A stretch of 64,000 nt of DNA from JAYRZB01 sp041916675 (lineage in GTDB: Bacteria > Pseudomonadota > Alphaproteobacteria > Rhizobiales > Devosiaceae). Numbering within the stretch: position 1 is the first letter of the stretch; each line of letters opens with the position of its first letter. The notes under the pieces are model-generated. The model ran no database searches, was not told the origin of the DNA, and saw only the letters and a list, made by a program, of their open reading frames with translations. Location: assembly GCA_041916675.1 (NCBI GenBank), contig JAYRZB010000002.1, forward strand, positions 124,001-188,000, in the 5' to 3' direction. The position numbers were made by a program, and so were the translations under genes. This document shows positions 35,299 to 43,796 of the stretch, piece after piece.

Positions 35299-35958
35299 CT
35301 ATTTGAGCCCCCTGAGCCATTCTGCCGCAACCGGGGCCAGGCGCGAAACGATCACCGCGACACCCTCAGCATTGGGGTGCAGCATGTCGGGCTGGTTGAG
35401 GGCGGGATTGAGCGCCACCCCATCGAGCAGGAACGGGTAAAGCGGAGCACCATACCGGGCGGCAAGTTCGGTATAGGTGGCTTCGAAGGCGGCCACATAA
35501 TCATCGCCGAGGCTGCGATTGGCATAAATGCCCGTGATGAATACCGGCAGGTTTTCGGCGCTGAACCGCTCAAGCAGCGCCAGGAGATTGGCGCGCAGGT
35601 CGGCAACCGGCAGGCCGCGCAGCATGTCATTGGCACCCAGTTCAAGGATCACCGCGTCGGGCCGCTCGGCCAGCGCCCAGTCGAACCGGGCGAGGCCATC
35701 GGCGCTGGTATCGCCCGAAACCGAGGCATTGACCAGGGTCACATCGAGCCCCTCGGCGCGCAGCGCCGCCTCGAGCCGCGGCACCAGCCCTTCGCCGGCG
35801 GGCAGGCCATAGCCGGCCATCAGCGAATCGCCGAACACCATGATGGTCCTTGGGGCGGCCTGCGCCGTACCAAGGGCTGAAAGCAGCAGCAGGGCCGCGA
35901 GCATTGGCCGCAGCAGCAGGGTGGCAATGGCCCCGAACGGGGCTTTAATTCGGCGCAT
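35299..35958 (-). CDS. tesA: Arylesterase / lysophospholipase, SGNH family (TesA-like)
   Basis: A 219-residue hydrolase with a signal peptide (LLLLSALGTAQAA). SGNH motifs: block I VFGDSLMAGYGLPA with the nucleophilic Ser, the Gly of SVSGDTSADG, block III ELGANDMLRG, block V DMLHPNAEG with Asp and His. It acts in the periplasm on ester or thioester substrates, as E. coli TesA. It is divergent from ybbA-ybbP, the same neighbours as in E. coli, with 76 bp between. Confidence 0.88.
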   Translation of the reverse strand: MRRIKAPFGAIATLLLRPMLAALLLLSALGTAQAAPRTIMVFGDSLMAGYGLPAGEGLVPRLEAALRAEGLDVTLVNASVSGDTSADGLARFDWALAERPDAVILELGANDMLRGLPVADLRANLLALLERFSAENLPVFITGIYANRSLGDDYVAAFEATYTELAARYGAPLYPFLLDGVALNPALNQPDMLHPNAEGVAVIVSRLAPVAAEWLRGLK

Positions 35959-36034
35959 GGCACACTACGTCTGGCATGATCGGTTTCCCCAAAGGTTTAT
36001 CGCGAATGATATTTCCCCCGAATGGGTCTGCACA

Positions 36035-36739
36035 ATGACCGCCCCGGTGGTCGAGACGGGCCGCATGAACCTGCACCTGCGGTCGGGAAAGCAGAACCTG
36101 CATATTCTCAAGGATATATCGGTGCGCATCGAACCGGGCGAAGTCGTGGCCGTGGTCGGGCCATCGGGCAGCGGCAAGACGTCGCTGCTGATGGTTCTGG
36201 GCGGGCTTGAACAGGCAACCGATGGGTCAGTCACGGTCGCGGGGACGGCGATCTCGGGGCGCAACGAGGATGAGCTGGCGATTTTCCGCCGCCGCAACCT
36301 CGGGATCCTGTTCCAGAACTTTCACCTGATCGCCTCGATGACGGCGCTCGAAAATGTCAGCCTGGCGCTCGAGATTGCCGATGACCGCATGCCGTTTGCC
36401 AAGGTGCGCGACCGGGCGGCCGAGGCGCTCGAGGCCGTCGGGCTCGGCGAAAGGCTCGATCATCTGCCCAGCGCCCTCTCGGGCGGCGAACAGCAGCGCG
36501 TCGGGCTGGCGCGGGCCATTGTCACCCGCCCCAAACTGTTGCTCGCTGACGAGCCGACCGGCAATCTCGACCAGGACACCGGGGCGATGGTGATCGAGAT
36601 GATGTTTGCCCTGGCCCGGCAGAACGGCACCGCCGTCATGCTGATCACCCATGACCGCATGCTGGCCGCCCGCGCCGACCGGCTGCTCGAAATGAACCAC
36701 GGGCGCCTGACCGAAATTGCCGGGCACGCCACATCATGA
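36035..36739 (+). CDS. ybbA: ABC transporter ATPase, YbbA/LolD-like
   Basis: A 234-residue ATPase of the MacB/LolD group. Walker A is GPSGSGKTSLL, the Q-loop NLGILFQNFHLIASMTALEN, signature LSGGEQQRVGLARA, Walker B LLLADEPTGNLD, switch His MLITHDRML. An upstream frame is open back into tesA on the other strand; the ATG at 36035 gives a normal N-terminus (ribosome site is weak). It overlaps the FtsX-like permease gene by ATGA and lies beside tesA, so the pair likely helps TesA or related lipids out of the membrane; this is inferred. Confidence 0.9.
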   Translation: MTAPVVETGRMNLHLRSGKQNLHILKDISVRIEPGEVVAVVGPSGSGKTSLLMVLGGLEQATDGSVTVAGTAISGRNEDELAIFRRRNLGILFQNFHLIASMTALENVSLALEIADDRMPFAKVRDRAAEALEAVGLGERLDHLPSALSGGEQQRVGLARAIVTRPKLLLADEPTGNLDQDTGAMVIEMMFALARQNGTAVMLITHDRMLAARADRLLEMNHGRLTEIAGHATS

Positions 36740-39285
36740 CGCGGCTGGGCAACTGGCTGCGGGTGGCGCTCATTGATCTGCGCGGCGATGTCCGGCGCTT
36801 TGCCATTCTTCTGGCCTGCCTGGCGCTCGGGGTGGGCACCATTGCCGCCGTCGGCTCGGTGGGCGCGGCGCTGCAGGCGGCGGTCGATCGCGATGCCCGG
36901 GTGATCCTGGGGGGCGATCTGGAAGTGCGCCTGCAGGGGCGCGATGCCACCCCCGAGGAAGCTACGGCCTTTGCCGCCCTCGGGGCAGTGACCCGTGTTG
37001 TCGAACTCAGCGCCCGTGCCGGGGCCGATGGCAAGAGCGCCTTCCTCAACCTGCGCGCCGTCGACCGGGCCTATCCGCTGGCCGGGACGGTGGAGACCGG
37101 CCCGGAGACGGCCAGCATGGCCCTGCCCGAGCTTCTGGCGGAGCGCGACGGGCTTTATGGCGCGGTGCTCGATGCCCGGGTGTTCGAGCGGCTGGGGATC
37201 GGGCTCGGCGATACGCTCACCATCGGCAATAGCCGGTTTGCCGCGCGCGGCGTGCTCGTTGCCCTGCCCGATCAGGCGGCGCAGGGCTTTCAGTTCGGCC
37301 AGCCGGCCCTGATGGCCACCGAAGCGCTGGCCGGGGCGGGGCTCAATCAAGAGGGCGTTCTCACCCGCCACCGCTACAAGATTGCGCTCGATGGGCTCGA
37401 TTTTGCGGCCGCGCGCGACCGGCTTGACGCGGCCTTTCCCGATGCGCCCTGGGAAATCCGTTCACCCCAGGATGCCACCGAAAACCTCAGCCGCTTCTTT
37501 GGGCTGTTTGCCCGCTTTCTGACGCTGGTCGGGCTCTCTTCGCTGCTGGTGGGCGGGGTCGGGGTATCCAATGCGGTTGCTGCCTATATCACCGAGCGGC
37601 AGGGCGCGATTGCCACGCTGCGCAGCCTTGGCGCCACCAGCGCCCGCATCATGGTGCACTTTTTCACCCAGATCATGGTGCTGTCCCTGATCGGGATTGC
37701 GCTGGGACTGCTGCTGGGCGGGGCTTCGACGCTGCTGGCCCTGCCGGTGCTGTCGGGCATGCTGGCCATCGAACTACCCCCAAGCCTTGATGCCGCCGCG
37801 CTGCTCGGCGCTGCCGGGTTCGGGGTGCTGATTGCCTTCACCTTTGCCTTTTTGCCGCTGCGCCGGGCCCAGGCCCTGCGCCCGGCCATCCTGTTCCGCG
37901 CTGCCGGTGGCGGGTTCGACCAAGGGCCGGGCTGGCGCGCATTGCTCAACTGGCGCACCGCCTTGCCATTGGCGCTCGCGCTCGCCGCCATCGGCGGGCT
38001 GGCGGTGCTCACCACCGGCCAGCCGCGACTGGTGTTCTGGTATGGTGTCGGGGCCGCCTTGGCCTTCGGGCTGCTGCGGCTGGCCGCGTTCATTCTGCAA
38101 CACGCGCTGCGACTGGTGCCGGCATGGCCCAGCGCCATCCTGCGCCAGGCGTTCAAGGCCATCTATCGGCCCGGCGCCCCGGCCCCCATCGTTATTCTTT
38201 CGCTCGGGCTCGGGCTGGCGCTGCTTTTGCTGATCGCCCTGCTCGATGGCAATCTGCGCGGCCAGATCAATGGGGCGATTGCCGAGGAAGCCCCCTCGTT
38301 CATCCTGCTCGACGTAAAGCCCGATGCGCTGGCAGCGCTTGAAAGCTTTGCCGAAACCGAACCGCGTATTGCAAGCCTGAAAAGCGTTTCGATGCTGCGC
38401 GGCACCATCGTTTCGATCAAGGGCAAGCCGGTGGCTGAGCTTGGGCCGCTGCCCGAGGATATTGCCGACATGTTCCGGGGCGATACCGCACTAAGCTGGG
38501 CCCGCGACCTGCCCGAAGGCTCGAGCGTGACCGATGGCAAATGGTGGGCACCCGACTATGCCGGATCGGCGCTGGTTTCGCTGAGCACCGAACTGGTTGA
38601 ACCGCTCGGCCTGGCCGTTGGCGATGACATGGTGATCAGCGTGCTGGGGCGGCCGATCACCGCCAAGATCGCCAGCTTCCGCGAGATCGACTGGCGCAGC
38701 GCCAATCTCTCGTTCCGCATTCTGTTCTCGCCCGGGCTGATCGAAAAGGCGCCGCAAAGCTTCATGGGCTCGATCAAGGTGCAAAAGGGCACCGATGCCG
38801 CCATCGAAAGCGCGCTCGGGCAGCAGTTTCCAACGCTCAATTTCCTCCCCGTCGGGGATGCGCTCGACCGGGTCGCCGATATTTTGGCCAGCCTTGCCAA
38901 TGCGGTGGCGCTGGTGGGGAGCCTGGCGGTGATCTCCGGGGTCTTCGTGCTCGCCGGGGCCATGGCGGTCGGGCGGCGCCAGCGCGAGGCCGATGCCATG
39001 GTCATGAAAGTGCTCGGCGCCAGCCGGGCCGGGGTGATCGTCGCCTTTGTGGTCGAATATGGGCTCCTGGGTCTCCTCTCGGCCCTGCTCGCCTCGGTGC
39101 TTGGGGTCACCGGCGCCTGGGCGATCCTGACCTATGTGCTTGAAATCCCGTTTGTCCTCGACCTGCCGCTGGTCGGTCTCGTCACGCTGGGGGCGGTGGT
39201 CCTGACCATACTGACCGGCGTCATCACCACCTGGTCGGCCATGTCGGTGCGTCCGGCAAAGCGCCTGCGGGCCGAGCTCAGCTGA
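36736..39285 (+). CDS. ybbP: FtsX-like permease, YbbP type
   Basis: An 849-residue membrane protein of usual YbbP length. An N-terminal helix (FAILLACLALGVGTIAAVGSVGAAL) is followed by a large periplasmic domain, then FtsX-type helical bundles at about residues 250-370 and the C-terminus (SLANAVALVGSLAVISGVFVLAGAMAVGRRQREADAMVMKVLGA). The READAMVMKVLGA segment is the coupling region to the ATPase. Two FtsX domains mean a single chain acts with YbbA dimers. Probably moves a lipid or releases a substrate at the membrane. Confidence 0.9.
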   Translation: MTRLGNWLRVALIDLRGDVRRFAILLACLALGVGTIAAVGSVGAALQAAVDRDARVILGGDLEVRLQGRDATPEEATAFAALGAVTRVVELSARAGADGKSAFLNLRAVDRAYPLAGTVETGPETASMALPELLAERDGLYGAVLDARVFERLGIGLGDTLTIGNSRFAARGVLVALPDQAAQGFQFGQPALMATEALAGAGLNQEGVLTRHRYKIALDGLDFAAARDRLDAAFPDAPWEIRSPQDATENLSRFFGLFARFLTLVGLSSLLVGGVGVSNAVAAYITERQGAIATLRSLGATSARIMVHFFTQIMVLSLIGIALGLLLGGASTLLALPVLSGMLAIELPPSLDAAALLGAAGFGVLIAFTFAFLPLRRAQALRPAILFRAAGGGFDQGPGWRALLNWRTALPLALALAAIGGLAVLTTGQPRLVFWYGVGAALAFGLLRLAAFILQHALRLVPAWPSAILRQAFKAIYRPGAPAPIVILSLGLGLALLLLIALLDGNLRGQINGAIAEEAPSFILLDVKPDALAALESFAETEPRIASLKSVSMLRGTIVSIKGKPVAELGPLPEDIADMFRGDTALSWARDLPEGSSVTDGKWWAPDYAGSALVSLSTELVEPLGLAVGDDMVISVLGRPITAKIASFREIDWRSANLSFRILFSPGLIEKAPQSFMGSIKVQKGTDAAIESALGQQFPTLNFLPVGDALDRVADILASLANAVALVGSLAVISGVFVLAGAMAVGRRQREADAMVMKVLGASRAGVIVAFVVEYGLLGLLSALLASVLGVTGAWAILTYVLEIPFVLDLPLVGLVTLGAVVLTILTGVITTWSAMSVRPAKRLRAELS

Positions 39286-39297
39286 TTCGGCCCCAGT

Positions 39298-39311
39298 TTG
39301 CGCTGGATCAA
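39298..39311. promoter_or_regulatory. Degenerate FNR/FixK-type box
   Basis: TTGCGCTGGATCAA fits the FixK-type pattern TTG(A/C)-N6-(T/G)CAA, with only one half matching TTGAT/ATCAA fully. A TAGTCT hexamer (39334-39339) falls at the class II -10 position with a start near 39346, just ahead of GGGAGGGA and a small open frame. Less certain than the four perfect sites. Confidence 0.5.
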
Positions 39312-39363
39312 AGCCGGGCCCCATGGACCGTCCTAGTCTGACCCTACCGCAAGGGAGGGAATG

Positions 39364-39477
39364 ATGTCTGGACGCACTTCACCTCATCTCCTGTTGGCAG
39401 GCCCGGGTGCTGCCGCCAAGACGCAGATCGCTGGTCGGCGCGCGGGCATCCCTTTAACCCGCAAGGACATTGCATGA
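39364..39477 (+). CDS. Possible 37-residue leader peptide
   Basis: An ATG (39364; also 39361) directly after GGGAGGGA opens a frame ending in an ATGA overlap with the next gene's start at 39474. The peptide ends RRAGIPLTRKDIA and contains LLAGPGAAAKTQIAG, which resembles ILITGPGLARTELAG inside the next protein. It may be a leader that couples translation, or a decayed fragment of a duplicate of the downstream gene. No domain. Confidence 0.35.
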   Translation: MSGRTSPHLLLAGPGAAAKTQIAGRRAGIPLTRKDIA

Positions 39478-39860
39478 ACCACTATCACGCCTGCGTCTGG
39501 ATCGATCATCAGCAAGCCAAGGTGTTCGGCATCGGGGCCGACGAGGCCGATGTTGCTGCCATCAAGTCCGACGCACCCCATCACCACATTCACGCCAGGG
39601 CCGATCACGTCGGCAAGGGCCATAAGCCGATCAGCCAGGCGTTTCTGGGCGAGGTTGCCGAGGCGCTCAAGCCGGCCAAGGCGATCCTGATCACCGGCCC
39701 GGGCCTGGCGCGCACCGAACTGGCCGGATACCTCAACGAGCATTTCCCGGCGATTGCAAAGCGGGTCTGGGGCGTCGAGCCCATGGATCACCCCACCGAC
39801 GGGCAACTGACCAGCGCCGCGCGCAAATACTTCCAGGCCGCCGACCGCATGCACAAGTAA
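39474..39860 (+). CDS. Small conserved stress-type protein, eRF1/host-attachment-like
   Basis: A 128-residue protein of a family found widely in proteobacteria and often annotated as translational machinery or host-attachment-like; the exact role is unknown to me. Visible conserved parts are MNHYHACVWIDHQQAKVFGIG, the histidine-rich HHHIHARADHVGKGHK, ILITGPGLARTEL and a C-terminal GVEPMDHPTDGQLTSAARKYF. It resembles the RNA-binding part of eRF1/Dom34-type proteins. Sits in a run with a 62-residue CGCR protein, a cytochrome c and a GyrI-like protein behind an FNR/FixK-type box. Confidence 0.6.
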   Translation: MNHYHACVWIDHQQAKVFGIGADEADVAAIKSDAPHHHIHARADHVGKGHKPISQAFLGEVAEALKPAKAILITGPGLARTELAGYLNEHFPAIAKRVWGVEPMDHPTDGQLTSAARKYFQAADRMHK

Positions 39861-39892
39861 CCGGCCGCACCAGCCATCGAGGGACCGGCATC

Positions 39893-40081
39893 ATGAAGAT
39901 CAACAAGGAATGGCATTTGGCCAACAAGATGCCGGTCAACGCCACCATCGAGCAGCGCATGGCCTGGCATTTGCGGCATGCCAGCGAGTGCGGCTGCCGC
40001 GACATGCCAACCTCGATCAAATTCGAGCTCAAGCGTCGCGGTCGCCTGCCCCCTCAACAGGGGACGCAGCCGCCGCGCTGA
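39893..40081 (+). CDS. 62-residue CGCR-motif protein, unknown function
   Basis: A small soluble protein beginning MKINKEWHLANKMP and containing WHLRHASECGCRDMP, then a lysine/arginine-rich tail. Its EWHLANKMP and CGCR pieces occur in a family of short uncharacterised proteins; the two cysteines and nearby histidines could bind metal. Its ATG lies 33 bp behind the previous gene, with GAGGG upstream; it precedes cytochrome c by 29 bp. Confidence 0.6.
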   Translation: MKINKEWHLANKMPVNATIEQRMAWHLRHASECGCRDMPTSIKFELKRRGRLPPQQGTQPPR

Positions 40082-40109
40082 GATAGTTCTGGTTTCAAGG
40101 AGACCGCGC

Positions 40110-40535
40110 ATGTCAAAATCCCGGCTGGCCCGTCTGGGCGCTGTGGCCCTGGTTCTGCTGTCCGGACCGGTTGCCGCTGCCGACGCTCCCAATCCCGTTT
40201 TCGGTGAGATTATCTTCGGGTTTTCCTGCGCCATCTGTCATGGCGAGACGGCGCGCGGCGATGGTCCGATGCAGCGCGCGCTCAAGATTGCCGTACCCGA
40301 TCTCACCGGAATCGCGGCCCGCAATGGCGGCAGCTTCCCAGCCCAGAAAGTGCGGCTCACCATCTATGGCGGCACCGGGGCGCCGGCCCATATCGGCCAG
40401 ATGCCGGCCTGGGGCGATGTGTTCGAGCGCGGGCTCGACGATGCCGGGCAAAGCGATCCCAATGCCAAGCAATCCCTGATCGAACGCCGGATCGAGGATC
40501 TGGTGGCCTATCTCGAGACCCTGCAGGCGCCATGA
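40110..40535 (+). CDS. Periplasmic c-type cytochrome
   Basis: A 141-residue protein with a signal peptide (hydrophobic VALVLLSGPVAAA) and one heme c site, C-x2-C-H (CAICHGETARGDG). The distal methionine is probably in GQMPAWGD. ATG at 40110 follows AAGGAGA by six bases. It could pass electrons to a terminal oxidase or reductase. Overlaps the next gene by ATGA and shares the presumed FNR/FixK-type promoter of this cassette. Confidence 0.85.
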   Translation: MSKSRLARLGAVALVLLSGPVAAADAPNPVFGEIIFGFSCAICHGETARGDGPMQRALKIAVPDLTGIAARNGGSFPAQKVRLTIYGGTGAPAHIGQMPAWGDVFERGLDDAGQSDPNAKQSLIERRIEDLVAYLETLQAP

Positions 40536-41038
40536 CGCCAGACCTGCGCCTGATCCGGGCCACGCTCAAATCAGAACCCATGCTCTATGTGACGGCGCGG
40601 ACCCCAATGCGCGCCGAAGAGCTCTCAACCGCCATGGCCAAGGCGTTCAATGCGCTCGAGGCCTTTCTGGGCAGCGCCGATATCAGGCCCACCGGCTCGC
40701 CCATGGCGCTTTATTCGGACTGGGATGGGCGAATGGTGACCCTGAAGGTGGCGGTGCCGGTGCGGCTTGCCGACGCGGCTAGGGCCATTCTGCCGGTCTT
40801 CTCCGGCCATACCCCGGCGGGTCCGGCGCTGATGGCCCGCCATATCGGCCCCTATGCCCGGCTCGGCGAAACCTATGCGGCGATCGAAAAGCTCATGCAT
40901 TCGGCCGGCATCGGCATGGGCAGCCTGACCTGGGAAGTCTATCACGGCGAGCCCGGCCACACACCCGAAGCGGAACTGGTGACCGAGATTTTCATGCAGA
41001 TCCGCCCCGACGAGGCCGAGCGCCTGCCCCTCGCCTAG
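40532..41038 (+). CDS. GyrI-like / AraC effector-binding domain protein
   Basis: A 168-residue stand-alone small-molecule-binding domain (SHS2 fold) as found at the end of AraC-type regulators. Visible: SPMALYSDWDGRMVTLKVAVPV, LMARHIGPYARLGETYAAIEKLM and the late WEVYHGEPGHTPEAELVTEIFMQI. It lacks a DNA-binding part, so it may bind a metabolite or inhibitor. Its stop overlaps that of the convergent ligase/acetyltransferase gene. Confidence 0.8.
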   Translation: MTPDLRLIRATLKSEPMLYVTARTPMRAEELSTAMAKAFNALEAFLGSADIRPTGSPMALYSDWDGRMVTLKVAVPVRLADAARAILPVFSGHTPAGPALMARHIGPYARLGETYAAIEKLMHSAGIGMGSLTWEVYHGEPGHTPEAELVTEIFMQIRPDEAERLPLA

Positions 41039-43716
41039 CGGCGCAGATCGAGCCGGGCCACCAGCCGTGTGCCATCGCCGGGGCTGGTGGCGAGCGTGAA
41101 GCCAAGCTGACGGCAGAGTTCGGCCATACGGTGGTTTTCACTCAGGATCTGCCCTTCAAGCCGTCCGATGCCATCGGCTCTGGCATAGGCGATCAACTGT
41201 TCCATCAGCGTCACCCCCAGCCCGTGTCCCTGCAGGTCCGAGCGCACCAGCACGCCGAATTCGGCGCTTTCCCGGTCCGGGTCGGCGGTATAGCGCACGA
41301 TACCGGCCAGATCGCCGCCCGGCTTTTCCAGGGCCACAAAGGCGATGGCGCGGTCATAGTCGAGCTGGGTGAGCCGGATCAGCGCATCGGACGACAGGGT
41401 TGCCATCGGGGTCAGGAAGCGCAGCCGCAGGTCCTCGGGCGTCACCCGGCGCAGGAAATCGGGATAGAGCGCCACATCGGTAGGGCGGATCGGGCGCAGG
41501 CTGACCGCGAGCCCGTCGGCGTGCACGTCGCGGTCCCAGCCCGCCGGATAGGGCCGCACGGCAAGCATGGGATTGGGCCCGGTATCAGTGGCATGGGCAA
41601 GGTCGATCTCGACCCGCGCATCGAGCGCTATGGCGCCGTTTTCATCGACCAGCAGCGGATTGACGTCGATGGCCACTATGCCGGGAAAATCGATGGCCAG
41701 CTGCGACAGCCCAAGCAGGGCCTTGAGCAGGCTGGCCCGATCTGCCGCCGGGCGGTTGCGATAGCCGGCCAGCAGGCGGGAGATGCGCGTGCGGTCGACC
41801 ATCTCCCCGGCCATGACCTCATCGAGCGGCACAAGGGCGGTGGCGGTATCCTTGACCACTTCGACCGATACCCCGCCCGCCCCGAACAGGATGGTTGGCC
41901 CAAAGATCGGGTCCGAGCCGATGCCCAGGATCAGTTCGTGGGCCTGAGGCCGGTCAATCATGGGCTGGATGGCAAAGCCGTCGAGCCCGCCTTCGGGGTG
42001 CCGGGCGGCAACGCGTCCGGCAATGGCTTCCGCCGCCAGCCGGGCGGCACCGGGATCGCGGATATCGAGCACCACGCCACCAAGATCGGACTTGTGGGTG
42101 ATGGTGCTGGACAGCATCTTGATCACGATGGCCTTCGCCCCCTGCAACAGGCGGCGGGCGGTGTCTTCGACCTCATCGAGGGTGCGCGCCACCACGGTTT
42201 CGGGCACCAGGATGCCGTAGGCCGCAATCACCGCCTTGGCCTCGGGTTCGGTCAGCATGGTGCGGTTCTCGGCCGCCGCGCTGGCGAGGATTTCCGCCAC
42301 CCGCGTCGTGTCGACGCCAAAGGACAGGGTGCTGGATGGCACACGTTCGAGTGCCTTGCGCAGGCTCGACCAGCGGGTGAGCAGAGCAACCGCCTCGGCG
42401 GCCCGGGCCGGGGTTTCGAAATTGGCGATCCCGGCCCCATGCAGTGCCGATGCTGCCGCTTCCGGTGAGAGCTTGCCGAGCCAGGAGGTGAGGACCGGCT
42501 TGCCCGCGATCAGTCCGGCGCTGGCGCTGTTGGCCACCGCCGCTGCCGCTTCGGCAGGCGAAGCCAGCGCCGTGGGGCAGTTCATCACGAGCAGCGCATC
42601 GACCCCGGGATCGGCCGCCACCGCCTCGACCGCTGCCCGGTAGCGTTCGGGAGGTGCATCGCCGATGATATCGACCGGATTGGCCCGCGACCAGGTGGCG
42701 GGCAGGGCCGCATCGAGCCGGGCCAGGGTTTCGGGAGCAAGGCTGGCAATAGCACAGCCCCGGTCGAGCAACTGGTCGACCGCCAGCACGCCGGCGCCGC
42801 CGCCATTGGTGACGATGGCCACCCGGCTCGAGGCCATGGGCTTAAAGCGCGTGGTGATTTCAGCGGCGTTGAACAGGTCCTCAAGATCATCGACGCGGAT
42901 AATGCCGGCGCGCCGGAGTGCGGCATCGACGACGCGGTCGGCCCCCGAGAGCGAACCGGTATGGGTCATGGCCGCCTTGGCGGCCGCCGCGTGGCGCCCG
43001 GCCTTGACCGCGATCACCGGCTTGACCCGGGCGGCAGCGCGGGCGGCCGACATGAACTTGCGCGGCGCAGGCACCGATTCAAGATACATCAGGATCGAGG
43101 CGGTATTGGTATCGGCCGCCAGCATGTCGAGGCAATCGCCGACATCGACATCGGCCATGTCGCCGAGCGAAAGGATATGGGAAAAGCCGATCCCCTCGGC
43201 CACCGCCCAGTCGATCATCGAGGAGACGATGGCGCCCGACTGCGAGATCAGCCCCAGCCGCCCCGCCGACGGGGTGAGGTGGGCAAAGCTGGCATTGAGC
43301 GCGGCAATGGGCGAGAGCAGGCCGATGGTATTGGGCCCGATCACCCGCAGCAGGTAGGGCCTGGCCGCATCGAGCATTTGCTGTTTCAGCCCGTTGCCCG
43401 CACCAATCCCGGCGGTAATGACCACCGCGACCCTGGCGCCGCGCGCGCCGAGGTCCCCGATCAGGCCGGGCACGGTTTCGGGCGGGGTCATGATCACCGC
43501 CAGGTCCGGTGCGGCGGGCAGGTCGGCAATATGCCGATAGCAGCGCAGGTCACCGATCTGGTCGTATTTGACATTGACCGGATAGACCGGCCCGGCAAAG
43601 CCGCCCGCAATGATATTGCCCAGCACCACCGCCCCCACCGATCCCGGGCGCGGGGACGCCCCGATCACGGCAATCGAGCGGGGGTGAAAGGCAGGATCGA
43701 GGTTACGGATGGACAC
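41035..43716 (-). CDS. Acyl-CoA ligase (ADP-forming) fused to GNAT acetyltransferase, Pat-like
   Basis: An 893-residue fusion. In order: CoA-binding Rossmann domain (SIAVIGASPRPGSVGAVV), succinyl-CoA-ligase-like domain (LGLISQSGAIVSSMIDW), a segment with His252 in THTGSLSGAD at the place of the phosphorylated His of ADP-forming acetyl-CoA synthetases, an ATP-grasp domain (AIVIKMLSSTITHKSDLGGVVLDI), and a C-terminal GNAT domain (LRPIRPTDVALY, RSDLQGHGLGVTLMEQL). It may make acyl-CoA and ATP, or act as a protein lysine acetyltransferase like Pat. The GTG at 43716 with GGAG seven bases upstream is the start. A perfect FNR box lies upstream. Confidence 0.88.
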   Translation of the reverse strand: MSIRNLDPAFHPRSIAVIGASPRPGSVGAVVLGNIIAGGFAGPVYPVNVKYDQIGDLRCYRHIADLPAAPDLAVIMTPPETVPGLIGDLGARGARVAVVITAGIGAGNGLKQQMLDAARPYLLRVIGPNTIGLLSPIAALNASFAHLTPSAGRLGLISQSGAIVSSMIDWAVAEGIGFSHILSLGDMADVDVGDCLDMLAADTNTASILMYLESVPAPRKFMSAARAAARVKPVIAVKAGRHAAAAKAAMTHTGSLSGADRVVDAALRRAGIIRVDDLEDLFNAAEITTRFKPMASSRVAIVTNGGGAGVLAVDQLLDRGCAIASLAPETLARLDAALPATWSRANPVDIIGDAPPERYRAAVEAVAADPGVDALLVMNCPTALASPAEAAAAVANSASAGLIAGKPVLTSWLGKLSPEAAASALHGAGIANFETPARAAEAVALLTRWSSLRKALERVPSSTLSFGVDTTRVAEILASAAAENRTMLTEPEAKAVIAAYGILVPETVVARTLDEVEDTARRLLQGAKAIVIKMLSSTITHKSDLGGVVLDIRDPGAARLAAEAIAGRVAARHPEGGLDGFAIQPMIDRPQAHELILGIGSDPIFGPTILFGAGGVSVEVVKDTATALVPLDEVMAGEMVDRTRISRLLAGYRNRPAADRASLLKALLGLSQLAIDFPGIVAIDVNPLLVDENGAIALDARVEIDLAHATDTGPNPMLAVRPYPAGWDRDVHADGLAVSLRPIRPTDVALYPDFLRRVTPEDLRLRFLTPMATLSSDALIRLTQLDYDRAIAFVALEKPGGDLAGIVRYTADPDRESAEFGVLVRSDLQGHGLGVTLMEQLIAYARADGIGRLEGQILSENHRMAELCRQLGFTLATSPGDGTRLVARLDLRR

Positions 43717-43770
43717 GGCAAGGCTCCTGAAGCGTTCGCCGGTACTGACCATACCGGGCAGGGTGCCGCG

Positions 43771-43784
43771 TTGATGCGGATCAA
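43771..43784. promoter_or_regulatory. FNR/FixK box upstream of ligase/acetyltransferase gene
   Basis: TTGATGCGGATCAA is a perfect consensus site, 55 bp upstream of the GTG start, in the 80 bp gap below the fni gene on the same strand. It gives the ligase gene its own low-oxygen promoter. The class II -10 position has no strong hexamer. Confidence 0.75.
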
Positions 43785-43796
43785 ACCCGTGCCGTG

